Shown one piece after another: positions 33,422 to 39,931 of a stretch of 64,000 nt of DNA (positions are counted from its first letter, which is position 1; each line of letters opens with the position of its first letter). This stretch comes from Myxococcus eversor (GTDB lineage: Bacteria; Myxococcota; Myxococcia; Myxococcales; Myxococcaceae). The stretch covers positions 150,024 through 214,023 of the forward strand of contig NZ_JAAIXY010000010.1 in NCBI RefSeq assembly GCF_010894455.1, written 5' to 3'. The notes below the pieces were generated by a model. That model saw nothing but the letters and a program-made list of their open reading frames with translations, ran no database searches and was not told the origin of the DNA. The position numbers and the translations under genes are program-made.

Positions 33422-34072
33422 ATGACTGACGGTGCGCGTCAATCCGCCCCCAACCCAGATTTCGTGGCGCGCAAGCCGCAGCAGCAGCGCGCCAAGGTCC
33501 GGGTCGATGCCGTGCTCCAGGCGGCGGAGGAACTGCTGCTCGAATCAGGGCTTTCGGCCTTCTCCATCCCGACGCTGGCGGAACGTCTCGAGTACCCTCG
33601 CTCGACGATCTACAAGTTCTTTCCGACCCCCCAAGCCCTGCTCAACGAACTCGCGGAGCGCCAACTCGGGGCGCTGGAAGCGCACCTGTCGAGCTATGCC
33701 CAAGGCCTCGCGGGGGCCAGGAACTGGCAGGAACAGATCACGCGCATGGTTCAAGCCGCGGCGGATTTCTACCGCACGCATCCGGCGGCGCAGGTCGTCC
33801 TGCTGACCGGGCCAGTCTCCGATGTGAGCTTTCACGCGCTCGAATCCACGATAGCGCGCCTCGGCATGCGCGCGCGCAGCCTGCTCGCGACGCGCGGCAT
33901 CGACATCCCGCGGGGGTCGCCGGACATCGCGGCGCTGGCGGTGGAGTTCGGCACCGCGAGCCTGCGGATGTCCTTCTACCTTCATGGCCGCATGACGAAC
34001 GAATACACCCAGGCCGCGGCCGACGTGATGATTTCATTCCTGGCCATGCGGCTGGGATTGCCGCTGCGCTGA
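33422..34072 (+). CDS. TetR-family transcriptional regulator
   Basis: About 216 residues from ATG 33422 (GGAG about 9 bases upstream; an in-frame ATG at 33407 is also possible). The HTH reads VDAVLQAAEELLLESGLSAF followed by SIPTLAERLEYPRSTIYKFF. The C-terminal part is all-helical with no specific ligand signature. It is divergent from the Rox-like oxygenase gene, and the paired palindromes between them suggest it represses the oxygenase, perhaps released by a polymer breakdown product. Confidence 0.92.
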   Translation: MTDGARQSAPNPDFVARKPQQQRAKVRVDAVLQAAEELLLESGLSAFSIPTLAERLEYPRSTIYKFFPTPQALLNELAERQLGALEAHLSSYAQGLAGARNWQEQITRMVQAAADFYRTHPAAQVVLLTGPVSDVSFHALESTIARLGMRARSLLATRGIDIPRGSPDIAALAVEFGTASLRMSFYLHGRMTNEYTQAAADVMISFLAMRLGLPLR

Positions 34073-34180
34073 TTCAGGCCCAGGCGCCCAAGGAGCGCGC
34101 GGAGGCGTTCCGCGTCCTCCATGGCGGCCGTCAACACGCCCACTCGCCCTTGGGGGGCGCCTGAGACTTCAGGACCGTGC

Positions 34181-35494
34181 CTACTCGCGCGTGGCCTCCG
34201 CCATCCGCGGCGGCGGGGACACCGTGAGGATTCCGCTCGTCCCCGGTGCGCTCCGCGCCAGCACGCGGCCGTCGGAAGACACCACCACCGCGATGCCTCC
34301 CAGCGAGGCTCGCACCGCGGGCAGCCGCAGCTCCACCGCCCGCATCACCACGCCGCCGATGGCCTGGTCCACGGCGAAGCGACTTCCAGCCAGGGGCAGA
34401 TCACTGGCCAGGACCGCGAGCAGCTCTCCTCCCGCCTCCCGTCCACGCAAGGCGGTGGCGCGGCTGAAGGCCTCGTAGCAGATGAGCGGAATCACCTTCC
34501 GCCCCGCGAGGGACAGCAGCGGCCTGGCCTGGCTGGCCACGAGCGGCTCCCCTTTTCCCTGAAGCCCGAAGATGGAGCGCTCGCCGATGGGGACGAGGAT
34601 GGACTTCCCTCGGGTCTCCCGCAGACGCCCGTCCGCATCAAAGGCGGCGGCGGCGTTGAAAAAACCCTCGGGCGTTCGGAGCGTCAGCCCCGCGATGGCG
34701 GGGACCGGCAGGCGCGCATCGAAGGCCTCGAGGACCTCCGGCCGTGACACACGCCCCTCGGTCCCCCGCTGGAGCCCCCGTACCGTGGACTCTGGCCAGA
34801 TGAGCCGCTCCGTGGCCTCGGGCACCGACTTCGGCACCCGCACGGAAGAGGCCATGTGGACCACGCCCGTCCCCTGGAGCGCATCGTCCGCCACGGGCAG
34901 CCGGGGCAGCGCGGTCAGGGCCACCATGACGACCACGGCCGGCAGCAACAGGCGGCGCGAGCGCAGGGCCACGGCCTCTCCCACGCACACGGCGGCGAGC
35001 AGGCAGAGCACCAGCGTGGGCACCCACCCCACGAAGCCCACGGCCCTCAGGATGGGCGGCAGCATCCACTGGGAATGCAGCACGTGCGTCATGGAGAAGC
35101 CGCTCCACGCCTCCACTCCCGCCTCGCCCAGCACCCATCCCACCGGCAACCAATACCTGGGAGGCACCCGCTTCACGGGCAGCGCCGCCAGCGCCAGCAG
35201 CGGCACCTGGGACAGCGCCCCGGTGGCCGTCCAGCCCAGAAACGCCACGATGAACGGCGGAGGAAGCCAGGGGGCCGTGTAGAACCCCGCCGTCCCCACC
35301 CACCAGTGCAAGGCCACGCCCTGGCGCACGAGCGCGGCCAGCAGCAGCGCCGCGGCGGACTGGCGCCAGCCGTTGGCGCGGTGGAGCGACCACCCCAGCA
35401 GCGCGATGCCCACCCAGGCCAAGGGCTGCGCCCACGTCCACAGGAAGGCGACGCCCAGCGCGACACCCGAGCCCAGGGCCAGCAGCAGGCTCAT
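34181..35494 (-). CDS. apolipoprotein N-acyltransferase (Lnt)-like membrane protein
   Basis: About 437 residues from ATG 35494, whose start overlaps the stop of the upstream gene (ATGA). The N-terminal half has six to eight hydrophobic segments. The C-terminal half is a nitrilase-fold domain with the complete Lnt triad by position: Glu235 (WPEST), Lys297 (GKSILVPIGE) and Cys339 (LICYEAF). Length is somewhat below E. coli Lnt (512). Lnt N-acylates the Cys of diacylated lipoproteins in the inner membrane. Encoded right after two lipoproteins, this may be a dedicated paralogue, not the housekeeping enzyme. Confidence 0.85.
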   Translation of the reverse strand: MSLLLALGSGVALGVAFLWTWAQPLAWVGIALLGWSLHRANGWRQSAAALLLAALVRQGVALHWWVGTAGFYTAPWLPPPFIVAFLGWTATGALSQVPLLALAALPVKRVPPRYWLPVGWVLGEAGVEAWSGFSMTHVLHSQWMLPPILRAVGFVGWVPTLVLCLLAAVCVGEAVALRSRRLLLPAVVVMVALTALPRLPVADDALQGTGVVHMASSVRVPKSVPEATERLIWPESTVRGLQRGTEGRVSRPEVLEAFDARLPVPAIAGLTLRTPEGFFNAAAAFDADGRLRETRGKSILVPIGERSIFGLQGKGEPLVASQARPLLSLAGRKVIPLICYEAFSRATALRGREAGGELLAVLASDLPLAGSRFAVDQAIGGVVMRAVELRLPAVRASLGGIAVVVSSDGRVLARSAPGTSGILTVSPPPRMAEATRE

Positions 35495-36165
35495 CGCTTC
35501 CGGAACCTCTCCGGCGGAACCGGGACCAGCGCCGTGGCCTCCCCCGGGAGCTCCACCTTCACGAGGTTGGGGTGCTTGCGCGCCAACCGGGCCTCCAGCA
35601 CCGCGGGCTCCCAGCGCGACACCTCTTCGAGGGCCGTGTCCATGGCCTTCGCGTCCAACCGCCACAACTCGAGCGCCTTGCCAGAGCGCGTACGGACGAA
35701 GCGAGCGCGCTGCTCGGGGCTCCCGGCCTGGAAGAAGCCCTCGTCATAGAGCAATCCATCCAGGGGCAGCTTGTACGTGGAGCCCAGCACCCAGGCCCCC
35801 GGCGCCTCTTCCGCGAGCGCCGTGAGCAGCGGCGTCGAGAAGCCGTAGCAGGTATCCAGGACGATGAGGTCCGGGCGATAGCACCGAGCCACCCGCGCGA
35901 GGTCCTCCGGGGACGCGTTGAGATAGCTCGGCGGCAGGCTGTGTCCGCTGAGCACGAGCACCTCCGCCCTCACTCCCGAGGGACAGGAGAAGTCCTCGAG
36001 GGCCACATGCGGGCAGCGGTCATCGGAGCACGGCGACTGCTGCAACTCGGCGACATCCGCTCGTGAGTAGACCGCCACGACGCGCTCCTGCACTCCGGGG
36101 GCCTGCTGACACGCGCAGGCCCCCAGAAGCAGGGCCAGAAGCCAGTGCCTTACCAACACAGTCAT
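35491..36165 (-). CDS. lipoprotein with caspase-like (clan CD) His/Cys arrangement
   Basis: A 224-residue lipoprotein: leader MTVLVRHWLLALLLGAC with lipobox Cys17. The mature part shows a hydrophobic strand followed by His (AEVLVLSGHS, His75) and, 30 residues on, a strand followed by Cys (DLIVLDTCYG, Cys106). This order and context are those of clan CD cysteine peptidases (caspases, gingipains, CHAT). The Gly usually after the His is Ser here. Peptidase activity is inference. It sits between a Cys-rich lipoprotein (42-base gap) and the Lnt-like gene (ATGA overlap). Confidence 0.68.
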   Translation of the reverse strand: MTVLVRHWLLALLLGACACQQAPGVQERVVAVYSRADVAELQQSPCSDDRCPHVALEDFSCPSGVRAEVLVLSGHSLPPSYLNASPEDLARVARCYRPDLIVLDTCYGFSTPLLTALAEEAPGAWVLGSTYKLPLDGLLYDEGFFQAGSPEQRARFVRTRSGKALELWRLDAKAMDTALEEVSRWEPAVLEARLARKHPNLVKVELPGEATALVPVPPERFRKR

Positions 36166-36207
36166 GGACGGTTCCAGTTCCTGGCTCGAAACACGGGGAG
36201 GCCTGTG

Positions 36208-36942
36208 TTAGCAGCGGCACCAATACGAGGCGCACCACGAGCGGCAGTAGTTGCTCAGCCCGGTGAGCTTGCAGCCGTTCCGCCTGTACTGCTGGGAGCA
36301 GCCGACGGTGGAGCCCACGTACCAGACGCCCACCGCGATGAGGGTGACAACCGCCGCGGCGCCGCCCTTCCCATTATGGTCCTCGGGCAGGTACTTGCTG
36401 ATGACTTCAATCATCGTGAACAGGGAGTACTCGGAGACGGCTTCCAGCTCCCCGGTATCGAGGAGAATCGCGGCCGCTTCCTGCTCGTTGGCGGCCAGCT
36501 TGTCTCCCACCTGGATGGTCTTGTCCGCGTTGAAGACCATGTGCAGCTTGCCGCCTTCATGGTGGACCCAGGCGTCGCCCGTCTCGTTGTTCACCGTGTA
36601 GAGGGTGCGCTCCCCGGTCTTCTCGTCAATCACCTCGAGGACGGCGTCCTCCGTGCCGCGGACGAGCGTCTGCCGCAGGACGAAGTTCATGAAGCGGGGC
36701 ACCTCGTCATGCATCGCGATGCCCAGCCGGCCAAACCGCTCCAGGCTCCCGTCGATGACTTGCGCGGGCTCCACGGCGCTGAAGACGATGTTCGCGGCCA
36801 GGGCCTCGCGCGCCTTGGCCATCGGGTTGGCCTCGGGAGCACGGCTGCAGCCGATCTGAACGGTGAAGACCGCGAGCATCGCGAGCGTTACCGCGCGCAG
36901 TCCGTTGGAAGAACCCTGGTGTGACTCAGCCGGATGAAACAT
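36208..36942 (-). CDS. lipoprotein with C-terminal membrane segment and Cys-rich tail
   Basis: A 244-residue protein; ATG at 36942 with AGGAG 9 bases upstream. The N-terminus looks like a lipoprotein leader (AVTLAMLAVFTVQIGC). The middle part is soluble (TLYTVNNETGDAWVHHEGG; NADKTIQVGDKLAANEQE). Near the C-terminus there is a hydrophobic stretch (GGAAAVVTLIAVGVWYVGST) and then a tail of about 30 residues with seven Cys (CSQQYRRNGCKL, then YCRSWCASYWCRC). Function unknown. It is the first gene of a three-gene unit with the caspase-like lipoprotein and the Lnt-like acyltransferase. Confidence 0.7.
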   Translation of the reverse strand: MFHPAESHQGSSNGLRAVTLAMLAVFTVQIGCSRAPEANPMAKAREALAANIVFSAVEPAQVIDGSLERFGRLGIAMHDEVPRFMNFVLRQTLVRGTEDAVLEVIDEKTGERTLYTVNNETGDAWVHHEGGKLHMVFNADKTIQVGDKLAANEQEAAAILLDTGELEAVSEYSLFTMIEVISKYLPEDHNGKGGAAAVVTLIAVGVWYVGSTVGCSQQYRRNGCKLTGLSNYCRSWCASYWCRC

Positions 36943-37240
36943 GTGGGGACACTCCTCTTGCTGTGGGGAACTCGCACCCGGCTCGAGGCGGGGTGCGATG
37001 GTGACTGCACTCCCCGTGAAGGCAGGAACCAGGCCATCTCTGGCTTCCCTCTAAATCCGTGTCGCTACGCTGGTGCCGGTGTTGCGTCCGCCGCAACAAA
37101 GCTTCACTATCCGTGACATCCGGCGCTACAACCCCCACTGCTCATCCAGTGCCGCGCAGCGGCGGCAGCCCCCCATTCGAGGCCGACCCAACCAGGCGGG
37201 GTGACGCGCAAGGAACGGCGACTCAAGGAGGTGGCTGCAT
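36943..37240. other. intergenic, nothing recognised
   Basis: About 300 bases between the start of the Cys-rich lipoprotein gene and the end of the WYL regulator gene. It must hold the promoter of the three-gene lipoprotein unit. No repeat or clear hairpin seen. Confidence 0.4.
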
Positions 37241-37933
37241 TCAGTCGGGATACAGGCGTTCCCATTCCTCCCGCCATTCCCGCGCCAGCACGGACCGCTG
37301 GCGGCCGTAGCGGGCCTCGGTCGCCGAGGCCGCGGTGATGCGGTCGACGCGGAAATGGCGGAAGGCCTGGCGCAAGCAGCACCAGGCGGCAACGAGCTGT
37401 TTGCCCTCGTGAAACGCGAGCTGCACCGGCCAGATGTCGCGCTGGCTCGGCTGGCCCTTCTCGTCGGCATACACGATGAGGAGCGCCTTCTCTTCGCGAA
37501 TGGCCCGGCGCACGAGGCCGAGCACCGGGACGGACGCAGACCCGCCGCGCATCAGGATGGGCCAGAGCCCGGTGTCGTTCATCCGGTCGCGCAGATCGTC
37601 CGGCGAGGCGGTGGCGATCTTCCCCAGCGCATTGCGCGCCGCCCCGGCAAGGCCGGCATCCGGCTGGGCCTCGACCCAGCGGGAGCCGAGCACCAGCGCC
37701 TCGAGTTCCTCGGCCGTGAACATCAGCGGCGGCAGGAAGAAGCCCGGCTTCAGCATATAGCCCACGCCCGCCTCGCCAACGATGGGCGCGCCAAGACCGA
37801 TGAGCGTCCGCACGTCGCGATAGAGCGTGCGCACGGAAACCCCCTGTTCCTCGGCCAGCGCCGCCGCGGTGACGGGGCGGCGGTGCCGGCGAAGCGCGTC
37901 CATGACTGCGAAGAGGCGTTCGGTCTTGTCCAT
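37241..37933 (-). CDS. YafY/WYL-domain transcriptional regulator
   Basis: A 230-residue regulator. N-terminal HTH_11 domain: LFAVMDALRRHRRPVTAAAL followed by AEEQGVSVRTLYRDVRTL. The C-terminal WYL domain contains AIREEKALLIVYADEKG, RDIWPVQLAFHEGKQLVAAW and CCLRQAFRHFRVDRI. WYL regulators bind small ligands or nucleic acids. The gene follows the epoxide hydrolase gene by 13 bases on the same strand and is probably co-transcribed with it. Confidence 0.93.
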   Translation of the reverse strand: MDKTERLFAVMDALRRHRRPVTAAALAEEQGVSVRTLYRDVRTLIGLGAPIVGEAGVGYMLKPGFFLPPLMFTAEELEALVLGSRWVEAQPDAGLAGAARNALGKIATASPDDLRDRMNDTGLWPILMRGGSASVPVLGLVRRAIREEKALLIVYADEKGQPSQRDIWPVQLAFHEGKQLVAAWCCLRQAFRHFRVDRITAASATEARYGRQRSVLAREWREEWERLYPD

Positions 37934-37946
37934 GCGTGCGCGCGGC

Positions 37947-39083
37947 TCACCTCAGGGTGTCATGGAACGCCCGGATATCGGCCGCGTAGTGCGCCGGAGC
38001 CTCGAGTGCTGGGAAGTGCCCGGCCTGCCGCGCCTCGGTCCAGTGGACAAGGTTCTGCAAGTGCCGTTCACCCCAGGCGCGCGGCGCGGGATTGTCGACG
38101 TCGGCGGGCACCAGCACGCCATGCTTCACGTCGTGGCGGGGCATCGGCATCAGCAGTTCCTGATCGGCGAAGGCCTCTTTGTACAGCCGAACCGATGAAC
38201 CAATCGTCTGGGTGAACCAGTAGACCGAGAGCAGGGTGCAGAGGTCGTCGAGCGAATAGACCGACTCGAGGCGGCCGTCCCGCAGCAGGCTCCCGCCGTG
38301 AAACTTCTCGATGATCCACGACGCCAGGCCCGCGGGTGAGTCGTTGAGGCCGACGGCGAGCGTCTGCGGCTTGGTTCCGTGAAGCATGATGTAGGCGCCC
38401 TGCGTGAGGGTCCACAGGTCGACGCGCCGGAAGTAGTCCACTTCCTCGGGCGTCGGCGCCTCCGGCCGCGGGTACCCCGAAAAGACGTTGAGGTAGTGTG
38501 CACCCATGAGACGGCCGGGATGGTTGCGGACCAGGCTGAAGCAGACCCCGGAGCCCAGGTCCGAGCACGCAACGAGGAACTTCTCGTAGCCCAGCCGGGT
38601 CATCAGCTCGGCCCAGAGATGACCCATGCGACTCATGTTCATGCCCTTTTTCGTCGGCCGGCCCGAGAAGCCGAAGCCCTGCATCGAGGGAATGATGACG
38701 TCGAACGACACCCCGTTTCGCTCGGCGGTGAGCAGCGGAATGAGAGGCAGGAACTCGACGAAGTTCGATGGCCAGCCATTGGCGAGGACGATGGGAACGC
38801 GGGTTTCGCCCTGACCCGGCGCATGAACGAAATGAACCCGCTCGCCATCGATCTCCTCGATGAATTGCGGAATCGCGTTGAGGCGCTGCTCGGCGGTGCG
38901 CCAGTCGAACCGCTCCGCCCAGTGGGTGACCAACCGCCTGAGCAGCTCAGCGTCGGTGCCATCGTCCCAGCCGACGCCTTCGACCGCCGCGGGGAAGCGA
39001 GTGGCCTTCAGCCGCGCCCGAAGGTCGGCGAGCTCGGAATCGGAAATGGCAAGGGTGAATGGGCTCATCGTGCGTTTGTGCAT
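37947..39083 (-). CDS. epoxide hydrolase (EHN-type, alpha/beta hydrolase)
   Basis: A 373-378-residue protein; start at ATG 39083 or 39068. The N-terminal EHN region (ISDSELADLRARLKATRFP, then GWDDGTDAELLRRLVTHWAE) precedes an alpha/beta-hydrolase domain. The oxyanion motif reads NGWPSN, and the nucleophile Asp175 is in C-S-D-L-G-S in place of the usual G-G-D-W-G. The catalytic His lies near the C-terminus (ARQAGHFPALEAP). The product is a microsomal-epoxide-hydrolase-like enzyme that opens epoxides with water; natural substrate unknown. Confidence 0.9.
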   Translation of the reverse strand: MHKRTMSPFTLAISDSELADLRARLKATRFPAAVEGVGWDDGTDAELLRRLVTHWAERFDWRTAEQRLNAIPQFIEEIDGERVHFVHAPGQGETRVPIVLANGWPSNFVEFLPLIPLLTAERNGVSFDVIIPSMQGFGFSGRPTKKGMNMSRMGHLWAELMTRLGYEKFLVACSDLGSGVCFSLVRNHPGRLMGAHYLNVFSGYPRPEAPTPEEVDYFRRVDLWTLTQGAYIMLHGTKPQTLAVGLNDSPAGLASWIIEKFHGGSLLRDGRLESVYSLDDLCTLLSVYWFTQTIGSSVRLYKEAFADQELLMPMPRHDVKHGVLVPADVDNPAPRAWGERHLQNLVHWTEARQAGHFPALEAPAHYAADIRAFHDTLR

Positions 39084-39201
39084 CCCAAGGTTGTGCCCGA
39101 GGTGTGCTGACAGGGCGTGTCAGCAGTGTTCAGTCACACGCTCGCCCAGCCGACGCCGCCGCACAGTCAGCCGCTGGTGAAGCGCTCGGGTCCTTCCACG
39201 C

Positions 39202-39756
39202 TCATCCCGCTTTGCGACGGAAGTGGAGCGCCTGCGCGCCGGACTTGAACCGCTGCGTCGAAAGGAGCTCGAGCTGCCGCGCACTCGACAGGCCATGGAA
39301 CAACGTCGGCCCGCGGCCACTGATGACGGGATGAACGACGATGCGGTACTCGTCGATGAGTCCCCACTCCTCGAGCGCGGTCGCGAGCTTGGGCGCTCCG
39401 ACGAGGACACCTCGCTCGGTCTTCGCTTTCAGCGCGGAGATCGCCTCGCGAAGGTCACCCTCCACCTTGATTGTGTTCCGCCACGGAAAGTCGCTCCGCG
39501 AGCCTGACACGACGTACTTTGCCTTCGCCTCGAGCTTCTGTGCCCACTCGCGCATCGCGCGCGGCGCCTTTTCGTCGTGTGCCACCGCGGGCCAGGCTTC
39601 CTCCATCAGCTCGTAGGTGGTGCGCCCGAAGAGCATCGCACCGCTCTGATCCATGAGCTGCGTCCAATAGTCGTGCAGTTCGTCGTCCGCGATGCCCTGG
39701 GTGTGGTCGATGCACCCGTCCAAAGTGACGTTGAGACCGAAAGTGAGGAGGTTCAT
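39202..39756 (-). CDS. RibD C-terminal/dihydrofolate-reductase-like protein
   Basis: A 184-residue reductase-fold protein: MNLLTFGLNVTLDGCIDHTQ, then GAMLFGRTTYELMEEAWPAV, KYVVSGSRSDFPW, ISALKAKTERGVLVGAPKL and YRIVVHPVISGRGPTLFHG. This is the common YyaP/YwjB-type DHFR-like family that uses NADPH; the substrate is usually unknown and these proteins are not the folate enzyme. It is a stand-alone gene with promoter space on both sides. Confidence 0.93.
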   Translation of the reverse strand: MNLLTFGLNVTLDGCIDHTQGIADDELHDYWTQLMDQSGAMLFGRTTYELMEEAWPAVAHDEKAPRAMREWAQKLEAKAKYVVSGSRSDFPWRNTIKVEGDLREAISALKAKTERGVLVGAPKLATALEEWGLIDEYRIVVHPVISGRGPTLFHGLSSARQLELLSTQRFKSGAQALHFRRKAG

Positions 39757-39931
39757 GGCGTGGGATTCTACGCAAAGCGCGCCCAGCGCGCAGCAGTCCG
39801 AGCCAGCGACGCAATGCCCGTCAGGCGGCTGCGCGACTTTCGGTGCGCCGCGCGCGAAGGACGCGGCGCACCGATTCTCCTACCGAGACCGCGCTGAAAT
39901 CAGGGCACACCGTCCCATCGCGGACAGCGAC

